Part shown: piece by piece, positions 10,801 to 18,258 of the stretch
Layout of the letters: every line of letters starts with the position of its first letter
How positions within the stretch are numbered: the first letter of the stretch is position 1
Assembly (NCBI GenBank): GCA_003712165.1
Contig: RHLH01000001.1
Span: forward strand, 1,771,575-1,835,574
Source of the DNA: Phycisphaera sp.
Lineage (GTDB): Bacteria > Planctomycetota > Phycisphaerae > Phycisphaerales > UBA1924
Reading direction: 5' to 3'
Length of the DNA stretch: 64,000 nt
Program-made: the position numbers and the translations under genes
The notes under the pieces: model-generated
Seen by the model: only the letters and a program-made list of their open reading frames with translations
Databases searched by the model: none
What the model was told of the DNA's origin: nothing

Positions 10801-11477
10801 GTGGAAACATCGGAGGAGGGGGAGCGAAGGGTGTTGGCGGATTTGTAGGTGGTTCGGGTGACGACGTTTGTCTTGCTCGCATTCCAGGCGAGAGTATGGA
10901 CCCGAACTGGCCGGAGACTACTGGCAATCATGACAGTCCGGATCAGTCGATCTCTCCAAGTGGTTCAGGTGCAAGGGGAGATGACTTTGACTGGGAAGAA
11001 CTACTCAATTTCTTTAACAGTTTGCTGGGCAACGCTCCAGGTTCAGGATATGGCCTACCATCATTCGGATTGGCAATCCTTGATGGTGCACCGGATTGGT
11101 TTAAAATCCAGATCGCGGCCATCTTTGAGGAGTATGCAGTAGATTTTTACGCAGATAATCCCAATGGCAACCCGGACCGAGACCCCACATATGTGTGGTT
11201 GGAAACCTGGGCGAGTTGGGCGGGAGAAACTGGACAGATCAAGGAAGTTTGCTGTGCCGTACGGTGTCTGAACCCGGCTTACCCACCAAACACGCACGGT
11301 CCACGAGTGGATTGCACAATTTGTTCCGTCACTGTTCCCAACCTGGCGTGCTGTAAGCGGATCGATCCTACGAAGAGCAATAACAACCCGACTGGAAACC
11401 CAAACTGGGGGCCGGTGACACCTGTAGTGCCTCCAGATAGAGTTACGCAGCTAGTTCCGTATCGCCCCCCCCTGTGA
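4821..11477 (+). CDS. Secreted giant RHS/YD-repeat protein with dockerin-like insert
   Basis: 2218 residues. The ATG at 4821 is chosen over one at 4755 because GAGGAG sits 7 bases upstream and the protein then begins with a clean Sec signal peptide (MLIRTIHSFFLAAIMIGLM, cut near GDALGAE). Residues about 80-1860 carry many YD/RHS repeats (forms of YDxxGRxxxxx). At about 1862-1905 a dockerin-like block (GDLDLDGDIDASDLSAFT) interrupts the RHS core. The core resumes as GYAGYELDPDLQGSKWHVRHR and ends as RPITRRDKLGL near 1984. The last 234 residues are a variable tip: Gly-rich, then an acidic Trp-rich part, then a Cys-rich end. RHS shells usually enclose such a tip, often a toxin; no known toxin motif is visible, so its activity is unknown. 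No PAAR or VgrG domain is present, so export is presumably Sec-dependent. Confidence 0.9.
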   Translation: MLIRTIHSFFLAAIMIGLMSGSGDALGAEPLLEMNPHTLTDYRAGVTPVQNVSPQFIQRGVNLDGSGRAGSAFGWALSANPREPGSGGRMQAGVDLATGGAPVWDTHIALPTEGMVPWRVGISYSAAQKDSGHHDSDGYQGRNMFQISQPELVLYEHVSDDAEDVLYLVYGADRFAEFKRLDSSSDLFRGVNGTAGVIEHEAGSGSEPDTYTYTDLRGVETVFFGFDADASPADGQLWKITDPASNTAYVGNSSTASTAISSGYDSNGRMTTAYDTSGRRYSYSYTSLDGISRLTQVLAEENNDATWGAAGTEIEVAKVAYAYYQTGGTTYGGIGCLKQVTVTRQLSDAGIEVDLRTYYRYWTGSFDDTNNPGHAYSIQYIVEPEGVRQYDWSDSAFDGDHLVATEGSLKAYASAYFEQNSSREVDKTWRNGECGCSGASNGSYEITYESNGSHSATSGYDSDWLVRGVVKRPDGAYVSQYLDEVGQGLSRVLSDADPSGSSSDWVTEVLRNSSGLVSEIRTPAANATYTHSTGLTTANASSGLIRTFERETASVHTKDFLIHRKHQVGTGGTAYYDSSLTYAGDSGANTYKITIGSGGDTVDLYRPSVISTHAYEGQATTAYSGDLVTDVGQTAYSGGLHTEGGEQEPEQVPASENGQAADYQSFQHFRTDGTLDFAESEIGIVSYAEYVNGQVVKRIEDADTSLTGAGEDFNGIAIPTSPTNFASDGSGDEEHRKTVYTYDAQGRQETVERSSGTSAAIKTRSYYSKLADGRLVSISIPREWNNGGTTTYDGPASYRVMNQRGQIEFAGTIVLSGNSSTTALSSWIDETDDDPITAVDHGSLFRVSSSVYNETGGTLTETRSYFDIPASGSGTEGMHYDATEYVYDNMGRRIGVKSPTGTIRQTVYDDIGRAEAQYVGTNDNSVTFETTFESSGTSDMVKVSETVYDTGGVGNGLVTKSTAFVIDGTTDRRDTEYTYDDRGRRVLTKSPQSPHTFVKLDNLGRAVAVGQYSSTASIVVGTDDPTTETTNRLGLSETFYDDTGRVWKEKRHKIKASDGTSTVSLTTLHWYDEMGRRVKTKGNQLTKTVYDRLGRVEKTATLGGINDAEGTVQAWTDAQSASGDVVIEESQIVYELDGDDVLMRVTIQRHHDDYGSGEATDYLDSGADSDRLKLTAANVEGRAQITAMWYDDLGRLTDTVRYGTYNGADFDRDGLSVPARSDTALRTTIAYNDNGMRQSVTDPMDIETRYEYDDAGRQIAVISNYVNGTPSSSTGDDDNYVRYVYSDGQRTKMWVDLDGDNVEDSDDQVTVYTYGVTKGAGATDSEIGSGDLLYTVQYPDSSGGSDVVTYAYNAQRQQVYMKDQAGNVIETTYDTAGRETERSVTTLASGFNGDVRRIETAYTDRAQAETITQYDAATSGSVVNEVKYTYDDWGPVSKIEQDRDSAVGANAYDVDFSWSPSTPSGGRQTVRLEDMTLPDGTLVDYTYLSIFQSISGDSQMSRVTQVKVGATVVADYDYLGLNTVARTDIPEPDFYKTLAGTTSGSYPNLDRFNRVTSDVWVKDLSTDVDFIDLDIAYDRNSNITSIDDQIHQDGSSNGVFDYGYAMDDLNRLTQAERGNWTGSAINTLQTDELWTLSQSGNWELHKLDLNGDTDFTDPGELFDDQTFNQANELTARDTDDDGTDDYTLTYDAVGNLTDDAEHHKYVYDAFGRLMQVKNQSDAVVSEYEYYGTGWRSKAINDSDADGSMADETPRWFAYDHRWRIVATYDGSAAIDEPTEQLVYHNAGLDGQGSGSYIDSVILRDRDTTGGSPHALDERVYYLQNWRADVVALVSDAATQIEQVRYSAYGVPYNLPAGDVLSTYGSADFTDYLQLATWYGASSYDARGDLDLDGDIDASDLSAFTTNTSGGRGVLSLSGNDSRKGYAGYELDPDLQGSKWHVRHRVLDSESGRWLRRDPLLILLDNSLYRYVDSRPITRRDKLGLFPTHTGPSGGGNIGGGGAKGVGGFVGGSGDDVCLARIPGESMDPNWPETTGNHDSPDQSISPSGSGARGDDFDWEELLNFFNSLLGNAPGSGYGLPSFGLAILDGAPDWFKIQIAAIFEEYAVDFYADNPNGNPDRDPTYVWLETWASWAGETGQIKEVCCAVRCLNPAYPPNTHGPRVDCTICSVTVPNLACCKRIDPTKSNNNPTGNPNWGPVTPVVPPDRVTQLVPYRPPL

Positions 11478-11494
11478 TTCACTCAGGAGGTTGA

Positions 11495-11976
11495 ATGCCA
11501 ATACGAAAACTATATATCATTGGCTTACATGTTGTGATTCTAGTACTTGCTGCGATTCTCTTGGCGAGCAGCATTGGGCATCAAGCGCAATCATTGCTCA
11601 CTATTGAGCCGGCTAGGCTGGCGAGAGAGTACAAGATTGGAGAAGGTGCCCAGGGTATATTGCGATACTCACTGAAGAATGTGGATACGAATGAGTCTTT
11701 AGCAAGTGTGGAAGTAGCAAATCGGCGAATCAAGAGCCTGTCGCTGCTCTCAGGCACTCACCCTTGGAGATGGACGTTTGGTGGGATGATGAAACAGGAA
11801 AATTGGATTCTGTAATTATTACCAACACCAACTTGCTTCATGAGCTTTTGCCAAATGCAACGGGCACCGAATTGATCACAACGATAGATTTGAACTGCGA
11901 TGGAATTCCTGAAATCCAGAGAAGGCGTGATAGCGCAACTCGACAAAATATACTGCTGAGGCTAATTGGAACATAA
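11495..11976 (+). pseudogene. Small membrane-anchored RHS-partner gene, apparently frameshifted
   Basis: ATG at 11495 has a perfect AGGAGG at 11485-11490 and starts 18 bases after the RHS stop, so the two are likely co-translated. The first frame gives an N-terminal anchor (LYIIGLHVVILVLAAILLASS) and 106 residues. It then reads into nonsense-like sequence, while the frame opening near 11750 continues sensibly as PLEMDVWWDDETGKLDSVII and on to TTIDLNCDGIPEIQRRR before a stop at 11976. One indel around 11745-11790 would restore a protein of about 160 residues. Its position is where an immunity or chaperone partner of an RHS tip would lie, but no family is recognisable. It could be a genuine 106-aa protein, or a sequencing error. 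Confidence 0.5.
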
Positions 11977-12167
11977 CGCCATAGACACGTTGTTGACCGA
12001 GGTAGCCGACGCTCATCCAGCGTGAGCAGATACGATGAAACGAGTTTGTACGGCGGGAGTCAGGCTCCCCGAAATGCTGTGCCGCCGCGACGTTGATGTG
12101 ATAGCTGGAGTTTGTGCTTTGCTTGAAGCGCGAAAGGTAACGTGTCGTGGACAGATGGGCGACACTA

Positions 12168-12536
12168 GCAGGGCTCGAGTAGTAACATTGACAGCGTGAT
12201 CCTGCGAGACCGGGACACCACGGGGGGTCTCCGCACGCGCTCGACGAGCGGGTGTACTACCTGCAGAACTGGCGGGCGGATGTGGTGGCGTTGGTCAGTG
12301 ACGCGGCGGCGCAGATCGAGCAGGTCAGGTACAGCGCTTACGGCGTGCCCTACAACCTGCCCGCGGGCGACGTGCTGAGCACCTACGGCTCGGCCGACTT
12401 CACCGACTACCTCCAACTCGCCACCTGGTACGGCGCCTCAAGCTACGACGCCCGAGGTGACCTCGATCTCGACGGCGATGTCGATGCCAGTGACCTCTCG
12501 GCATTCACCTCCAACAATGCGAATGAACATGCGTGA
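12168..12536 (+). pseudogene. Displaced RHS core/dockerin tip fragment (orphan RHS tip)
   Basis: Near-copy at the DNA level of bases about 10194-10535 of the large RHS gene, from AGGGCTCG through the block for YYLQNWRADVVALVSDAA, SAYGVPYNLPAGD, ATWYGASSYDARGDLDLDGD and the dockerin-like motif, ending in a different tail (SNNANEHA). A single-base loss in the run at 12223-12228 puts DSVILRDRDTTGG and DERVYYLQN in different frames. There is no start or ribosome site. Orphan 3' RHS fragments downstream of the main gene are typical leftovers of tip replacement by recombination; this is inferred from position and similarity. Confidence 0.8.
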
Positions 12537-12717
12537 TCAGGAATCGTCTCTTGCTGCTGCGGACACAACAAGATCGGCTAAGGCAGATTGGATGGAGCCT
12601 GCCAAACCGCCCCACCTCTCAATCACACGAATGAGGTCTTGATTATTGTCACCGTTTTTGTCGCCACCCATATCAAAAACATGCAAAATCCTCGGTGTTT
12701 TTGATTGTAGTGCCGAC

Positions 12718-12733
12718 CCTGCCGGGGTTATTT
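12718..12733 (+). repeat. Degenerate tRNA-Ile 3'-end copy (candidate att, right end)
   Basis: CCTGCCGGGGTTATTT differs by one base from 2006-2021 and has the same orientation. It contains the TAA stop of the minus-strand kinase gene, so ordinary chromosome resumes here. A 16-base match with one mismatch could occur by chance; its value comes from lying exactly where the island-like region ends. Confidence 0.4.
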
Positions 12734-15433
12734 TTCTGTGCTGTTAGGCTCCGGCCGCTGGACCCCATCAGAAGATACCGGGGATTGCCCTGTCGGATTC
12801 TCCGCGTGTTCAAGCCAGACCCTGCGATTCTCCCCATCACCAACCCGCTCATATATGCCCGCGATATCTGATGCGGCCTTGGAAGCCGATTCAGTATCGC
12901 CGAGCTCACAAGACATTTCGTAGGCCTGAGTGAGCTTCACAACCGCGGCTTCTGAGTTGCCGTCAGCCTCAAGGCACTTCCCCCAGCTGCGAAGGCTTCC
13001 CGCGAGTGCCGGGTGCGGCCCTTGGTACATCTGTTCCATCTGCGGCACGCAGTTGGCAAACAATGCAGCGGCCTCCTCAAGCCTGTCCAGTTCAGTGAGA
13101 ATGGTTGCGTACTTCGCTTCGAGCTCGGTCAGAGCCGATGAGCCGGTGTCGGCTTGCTTTGCTTTCGCGTACGCGTCACCGAGCAACTCCGCTGCTTCAT
13201 CATTACGTTCCGTTTCGCGCAGAAGCGAAGCGAGACTTCCTGTGCAAGTCATTGTTCCTGGGTGCACGGGCCCGAATACCTTGTGGCATCTTTCAAGGGT
13301 GTCCCGGTAGAGTGGTTCTGCTTCATCGAACCGGCCCATGCTTTGGTAGAGGAACGCGAGATTGTGAGCGGTCACCAGTATGTCGGGATTGTCAGGGCCC
13401 GACTTCTCGCGCGACACCTCGTAAACATGGACATAGTGAGACAGGGCTTCGTCGTACCGCCCGAGCGCTTCTAGACCCGTCGCGACATTGTGCTCTGCGA
13501 TCAGCGTACCCTGTGCCTCAGCGCCATCCATCTCGACTCTGGTCTCGTAGACCTTGCGGTATTTGACGAGGGCGTCTGCTGGCCTTCCGAGTTCGAGATC
13601 AAGGTGCCCTGAGTTCATAAGTGCGCTGAGCACGCGATTGTCGGAGTCTTCCAGCACACCCTGGCGGCGTTCTTCATAGAGGTTGAGAAGTTCGCTGCAG
13701 CTCTGATAATCGCCCATACCCGCCTTGGCCTCGGCGGTTGTCATGATCACGTTGAGCTGAACCTCGCTGGCAGGTTTTTCAAGGGCTTCCATCGACTGCA
13801 AGAGAGGTTCGAGTACCAGAAGCGCCTCATCGAACCTTCCGGTGTCCTTCAGTAACATCGCCAAATCACGCTGAGCCCAGTGTGTGAGCTCGTGATTCTC
13901 GCCCAGTGACTCGGTAAAGAGCGGGATCGCATCTCGGATCAGCGGCTCGGCCTTGGCAAACTCGCCCAGGACGAGATAAACGTTCCCGATGTTGTTGCTG
14001 ATCGCCGCTTTCGTTGCAGGCTCATCGAGGAATCGCTCACCAAGACTCTCGGCAGCCCTGTCGAGTGCTTCGATGACGGTGACCTTGTGCCCCTGAGCAC
14101 TCGGGACGACAGAGGCAAGCACATCGTTATTGAAGAAACTCGTGACCGATTCCGAGATTTTCTGTTGACGCTGAGCCTCTTCAAGGCTGTCCTCGGCGAG
14201 ATTGGTCTGCTCGTTGGCGATCACAATTCCGTAGCTTGTGCCGATCACCGCGGCAATCATCGCGACGACCAATGCGCATGACACCCCCACCAGCAGCTTG
14301 TTACGCTTGGCGAACCTACTCAGTTGGTATACGGCGCTGGGGGGCCTTGCCGAGATAGTCTCGTTGGCGAGGTACCGCCTGATGTCGTCGGCGAGTGCCG
14401 CGATCGTCTGGTACCTGTCCTGCTTGTCTTTGGCCAGCGCGGTCGAGACGATGGTCTCGATGTCACCCCGGTACCGTGTGTTGTAGGTCGAGAGCTTCGC
14501 GGCCTGCTTGTCCTGAATCTCACGAGCCGCATCCACGAGCCCAAGACCCTCAACCTTGCTGGGGAGCTCGCCTGATAGGAGCTCGTACAGGATGACGCCC
14601 AGGCTGTACACGTCGGATCGCGTGTCCACGCCGTCCGGGTCCGAGCCGATCTGCTCGGGGCTCATATACGGCATGGTGCCCATAAGCTGTCCGGGCCTTG
14701 TGTAGATCGACTCGGCATCCTGAGATTCGTCCTCGACCGTGCGAGCGACTCCGAAGTCGAGCACCTTGGGAACACCATCACTCGTCACAAGGATGTTCGT
14801 CGGCTTCAGGTCACGGTGCACGACACCCTTGGAGTGGGCGTGCTGGACCGCGTCACATATCTTGGCAACGAGTTCCAGAGTCTGGCGCACATCGGGCTGT
14901 TCTTTCCGCACCCACTCCGAGAGCGAGATGCCTTCAACGAGTTCCATCGCAAAGTAGGGCCTGGGCCCCATCACAGACTCTGAGACACCGGCCTCGTAGA
15001 TATGAGCAATACCCGGGTGCTGGAGTCTGCCGAGCGCTTTCGTTTCGAACTCGAATCGTCGGATGAGTTCAGGGGACGCGAGCCCGGGCTTGAGCAGCTT
15101 GAGCGCGACGGTTCTTTCGGGGCTCCGCTGCCTGGCCTCGTACACCACACCCATCCCGCCCTGCCCCAGCCGACGGATCAGCGAGTAGTTTCCCACCTGA
15201 TCGGGTTCGTTCACCGATTCGGTCAGGACCTTCTGGATGCTCGACTGGAATGCCTCCGGGGAGATATCGCGCCCAGAGTCTGCCTCGGCACGAAGTAGCT
15301 CGATCACCTCGCTGCGGAGCGACTCGTCGTTCGGTGCAAGCTCGATAAGACGATCGCTCACCTGGTCGGCAGGCAGATCGCACACGGCCTGGAAGAGCCT
15401 GTCGACTTCCTGAAATCGGTCAGTATCACCCAC
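12728..15433 (-). CDS. Membrane Ser/Thr protein kinase with TPR repeats
   Basis: 901 residues from a GTG start. Order: N-terminal helical segment (1-80); Hanks-type kinase domain (about 82-360) with glycine loop GQGGMGVVYEA, lysine K112, catalytic HRDLKPTN (D208) and DFG (D226), MSPEQIGSDPD in the activation segment; one membrane helix (LLVGVSCALVVAMIAAVIG, about 385-405); then a tetratricopeptide region to about 880 with repeats such as ALGRYDEALSHYVHVYE and SMGRFDEAEPLYRDTLE. All catalytic residues are present, so it should be active, with the TPR part outside as a sensor or binding surface. It overlaps the upstream ECF sigma gene by 8 bases, so the two are translationally coupled. This sigma-kinase pairing is common in planctomycetes and suggests the kinase controls the sigma factor or its regulon. 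Confidence 0.93.
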   Translation of the reverse strand: MGDTDRFQEVDRLFQAVCDLPADQVSDRLIELAPNDESLRSEVIELLRAEADSGRDISPEAFQSSIQKVLTESVNEPDQVGNYSLIRRLGQGGMGVVYEARQRSPERTVALKLLKPGLASPELIRRFEFETKALGRLQHPGIAHIYEAGVSESVMGPRPYFAMELVEGISLSEWVRKEQPDVRQTLELVAKICDAVQHAHSKGVVHRDLKPTNILVTSDGVPKVLDFGVARTVEDESQDAESIYTRPGQLMGTMPYMSPEQIGSDPDGVDTRSDVYSLGVILYELLSGELPSKVEGLGLVDAAREIQDKQAAKLSTYNTRYRGDIETIVSTALAKDKQDRYQTIAALADDIRRYLANETISARPPSAVYQLSRFAKRNKLLVGVSCALVVAMIAAVIGTSYGIVIANEQTNLAEDSLEEAQRQQKISESVTSFFNNDVLASVVPSAQGHKVTVIEALDRAAESLGERFLDEPATKAAISNNIGNVYLVLGEFAKAEPLIRDAIPLFTESLGENHELTHWAQRDLAMLLKDTGRFDEALLVLEPLLQSMEALEKPASEVQLNVIMTTAEAKAGMGDYQSCSELLNLYEERRQGVLEDSDNRVLSALMNSGHLDLELGRPADALVKYRKVYETRVEMDGAEAQGTLIAEHNVATGLEALGRYDEALSHYVHVYEVSREKSGPDNPDILVTAHNLAFLYQSMGRFDEAEPLYRDTLERCHKVFGPVHPGTMTCTGSLASLLRETERNDEAAELLGDAYAKAKQADTGSSALTELEAKYATILTELDRLEEAAALFANCVPQMEQMYQGPHPALAGSLRSWGKCLEADGNSEAAVVKLTQAYEMSCELGDTESASKAASDIAGIYERVGDGENRRVWLEHAENPTGQSPVSSDGVQRPEPNSTEK

Positions 15434-16031
15434 GGTCGGCTTCTTCCGTTGCTTGATCCATCAGCGACAACTCCCGCACGAGCCAGGACCGCGCCATGCG
15501 CCACTCGCGCGACGCGGTCGCACGAGAAATCCCGATCATGTCCGCGGCTTCGGTTTCTCCAAGACCGCCGAAGAACCGGAGTTCGATCAGTCTCGCCTTC
15601 CTCGGGTCAAGCTCCGCGAGCTTGATCAAAGCCTGATCCATGTCCTCGACATCAAGAGAACCATCGCCGCTCTGCCCAGCCATCTGGGACTCTCGTAGTT
15701 CAACGCGTCGTCCGCCTCCGCCGCGCTTCAATCTCTTCTTGGCTCTTGCGTGATCGACCAAAACACGGCGCATGATCGTGGACGCGAGCCCCATGAACGC
15801 GGCCTTGTCATCTTCGCTCACCGACCGCTGATCGATGAGCCTCACATACGCCTCGTGCACGAGTGCGGTGGGCTGAAGCGTGTGATCGGGACGTTCCTGG
15901 GCGAGATAACTGGAAGCCAACGAACGGAGTTGGTCGTACACGATCGGTGTCAGTTCATCCGCGGCGTGCGATGTCCCCGACGTCAGTGCGGTCAGGAGCA
16001 TTGTTGCATCGGCGTTGTTGGCCTGATCCAT
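15426..16031 (-). CDS. ECF-subfamily RNA polymerase sigma factor
   Basis: 201 residues from the ATG at 16031; the frame is open further, but only from a TTG, and TGGAG precedes this ATG by 7 bases. Region 2 lies in ELTPIVYDQLRSLASSYLAQE through LQPTALVHEAYVRLID; region 4 lies in LDPRKARLIELRFFGGLGETEAADMIGISRATASREWRMAR, a helix-turn-helix for the -35 element. The LQPTALVHEAYVRL signature marks the ECF type found in planctomycetes and acidobacteria next to kinase-TPR genes. No anti-sigma gene is adjacent; control may be through the coupled kinase downstream. Regulon unknown. Confidence 0.93.
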   Translation of the reverse strand: MDQANNADATMLLTALTSGTSHAADELTPIVYDQLRSLASSYLAQERPDHTLQPTALVHEAYVRLIDQRSVSEDDKAAFMGLASTIMRRVLVDHARAKKRLKRGGGGRRVELRESQMAGQSGDGSLDVEDMDQALIKLAELDPRKARLIELRFFGGLGETEAADMIGISRATASREWRMARSWLVRELSLMDQATEEADRG

Positions 16032-16166
16032 GCTCGTCTCCACGAGACAGCGCACCGACAACCGGCGGCTCGTGGCTCAGAATACCCGGAAGTCCACATT
16101 CACTGTGCACAACTCGCCGTTCGGCCGTGCTTTCATACGTTACCGGAGGGTTGGCTGCATAAGGAC

Positions 16167-16970
16167 TTACTCGTCCGCTAATCTAGGCCTGCCGGATCGT
16201 GGTGCTTTGGATCTCGTTTGGAACTCATGGTGGACGCCCAAGATGACGCCGAACCAGATCACGACACCCAGCATCTCAAGGAACTCTTCGAGCGCCGTGC
16301 CCGCGATGTAAGCGTAATTCTCTTTCCCGGTGATCTCGAGGGGCTGAGTCTCTTCGAAGTCGTACGCCTCGAGCGCAGAACGATCGCTCGTCGCGGCGGC
16401 GTATCTGTTCTGCGAGTTCACGATCTCGGTGCCGACGGCTCCGGTCAGGAACACGACCGCTCCGATGATCAGCCCGATCACCATCCGGCTCGACATACGC
16501 CAGAGCATCCAGAGAACCACACCGCCGCAAAGAACCGCTAGAGGTACCCATAGGATGATCCACCTCGCGTAGGTGAGCGAGCCCTCAAGTTCGATTTTGC
16601 CACCGATGCGTTCGTGGAGCATGCAGGCTTCGTCGATCGAAAGGAACAAGAACCCCGCGGCGAGCGCGTACCAGGCAAAACGCTCCTTGTTACTCTCGAA
16701 ACCGCGAATCTGCCCGACAAACCAAGTCACAACCGACAGGACCGAGAGTGTTACGATGGCCCACCATGTTGCCAGGCTCTTCTCCTGATCAACATCGAAC
16801 AACAGCATCGCTTGTCGGCCGAACGAGACGCCGTTGATCCAAAGCAAGTTGGCAACGAGACTTAGCAAGCTGATACCGATCGCACCGATCGCGAGAAGGG
16901 TCACGACCTGTCGTTGGAGACTCGGCGCTGCGCGAGTCTCCAGCGGATTCGAAATTGGCAATACGGTCAT
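16167..16970 (-). CDS. Six-helix membrane protein of unknown function
   Basis: 267 residues with about six hydrophobic segments: VVTLLAIGAIGISLLSLVANL, ATWWAIVTLSVLSVVTWFVG, AWYALAAGFLFLSIDEA, WIILWVPLAVLCGGVVLWML, MVIGLIIGAVVFLTGAVG and MLGVVIWFGVILGVHHE. Two conserved-looking acidic/His motifs sit in or next to helices: LSIDEACMLHERIGG and LEEFLEMLG. Such DE..HE pairs inside a membrane could bind a metal, but I cannot name the family. It stands alone between the sigma factor and trhO genes, on the same strand as both. Confidence 0.7.
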   Translation of the reverse strand: MTVLPISNPLETRAAPSLQRQVVTLLAIGAIGISLLSLVANLLWINGVSFGRQAMLLFDVDQEKSLATWWAIVTLSVLSVVTWFVGQIRGFESNKERFAWYALAAGFLFLSIDEACMLHERIGGKIELEGSLTYARWIILWVPLAVLCGGVVLWMLWRMSSRMVIGLIIGAVVFLTGAVGTEIVNSQNRYAAATSDRSALEAYDFEETQPLEITGKENYAYIAGTALEEFLEMLGVVIWFGVILGVHHEFQTRSKAPRSGRPRLADE

Positions 16971-17117
16971 CGCTTCATCAGGTCCTGATCATCGGTAAAG
17001 CACATGATAGGTGTCAGGAGAAGCCCCGAGCAAGCGGGTTCTGAGGCAAGCAAGCCCCGGGGAGTAGACTCAGATGTAAAGATGGAGAATCTCGCTAGAA
17101 CTGACGCCGTATTCGGA

Positions 17118-18125
17118 TCAGGCACGAGGCTGGCCGATATGTCTCTTGCCGCGTGCCTTTGCAAGTTCTATCTGCCTTTGCCGCTCTCTTAGGCTCTTGA
17201 GCGCTGTCTCATCATGCCTGTCGATGCAGCGGTGGCACGAGACACCCTTTTCGTACTCAGGCCTGTGCACATCGTCCGGGCTCAGCGGCATTCGGCACCC
17301 CCAGCACAGCGAATACCCCCCGGGTTCGAGATCGTGGTTCACAGTCACCCGCTCGTCAAACACAAAGCATTCGCCGATCCAGCGTGATTCCTCCTGGGGC
17401 ACTTCTTCGAGATACTTCAGAATGCCGCCCTTGAGGTGGAAGACATCGTCAATGCCAAGAGACTTGAGGTAGGAGGTGGCCTTCTCGCAACGGATGCCCC
17501 CAGTGCAGAACATGGCAACGTTCTTGCCCCGGAGGTTCTCCAGATTTTCCCGCACGAACGAGGGGAAGTCGCAGAACGCCGTGGTGTGTGGATTGACCGC
17601 CCCCATGCCGTCCGACGACTGAAACGTACCCACTTCGACCTCGAAGTCGTTTCGTGTATCGATCACGACCGTGTCTGGGCGATCAATGAGCGCGTTCCAT
17701 TTCTCTGGTTCGACATACGTCCCAACGACTTTGCTCGGCGAAACGCCCGGCACTCGCATGGTGACGATCTCGTCCTTGATCTTGACCCGCGTTCGCCCGA
17801 ATGGGGGTATATCGCATGTCGAGAACTTGATCTCGGCGTTGGCAAGCTTGCCTTCAAAAGCGGAATTGTCCGTTACGAAATCGAGGAATACCTTCATCGC
17901 ATCGGGTTCGCCGGCGATCGTCCCGTTGATGCCCTCTCCCGCCAGGATCAGGGTGCCAAGAATTCCATGCTTCGTCAGCTCTGCGAACAGCAGATCGCGC
18001 AACGTATCGAGCGGCACCGAACACCCATCGAGGTCTGCGAATTTGTATATCGCAGCGACAAGAGTCTCTGAATCTGCTTCGCAGGTTCCGGGCTTCTCGA
18101 TTGGCTTGGATAGTTGCTCAGTCAT
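17118..18125 (-). CDS. trhO: tRNA uridine-34 hydroxylase, rhodanese family (TrhO/YceA)
   Basis: 335 residues. Installs 5-hydroxyuridine at the wobble base of tRNAs using oxygen. N-terminal acylphosphatase-like part (AAIYKFADL... to GEGINGTIAG) is followed by the rhodanese domain (about 128-235) with conserved VIDTRNDFEVEVGTF and the active loop CTGGIRCEKA holding Cys207 and Cys213. The C-terminal part has a cysteine set (C..C in SLCWGCRMPL and GVSCHRC) that probably binds zinc, as in many family members. Length and domain order are typical. Monocistronic, divergent from the cysteine-dioxygenase-like gene. Confidence 0.94.
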   Translation of the reverse strand: MTEQLSKPIEKPGTCEADSETLVAAIYKFADLDGCSVPLDTLRDLLFAELTKHGILGTLILAGEGINGTIAGEPDAMKVFLDFVTDNSAFEGKLANAEIKFSTCDIPPFGRTRVKIKDEIVTMRVPGVSPSKVVGTYVEPEKWNALIDRPDTVVIDTRNDFEVEVGTFQSSDGMGAVNPHTTAFCDFPSFVRENLENLRGKNVAMFCTGGIRCEKATSYLKSLGIDDVFHLKGGILKYLEEVPQEESRWIGECFVFDERVTVNHDLEPGGYSLCWGCRMPLSPDDVHRPEYEKGVSCHRCIDRHDETALKSLRERQRQIELAKARGKRHIGQPRA

Positions 18126-18258
18126 GTTCTCATTTATTCAGAGAAATATTGTATTGCGATTCATTTTTCCCTGACTTGACACTCCGCTTGGCCTCCCGCA
18201 TAATGGTAGGTAAGCTATCGGGTCGGTCCACGCCCCGTTCCCAGGCCGAAAACTAGCC

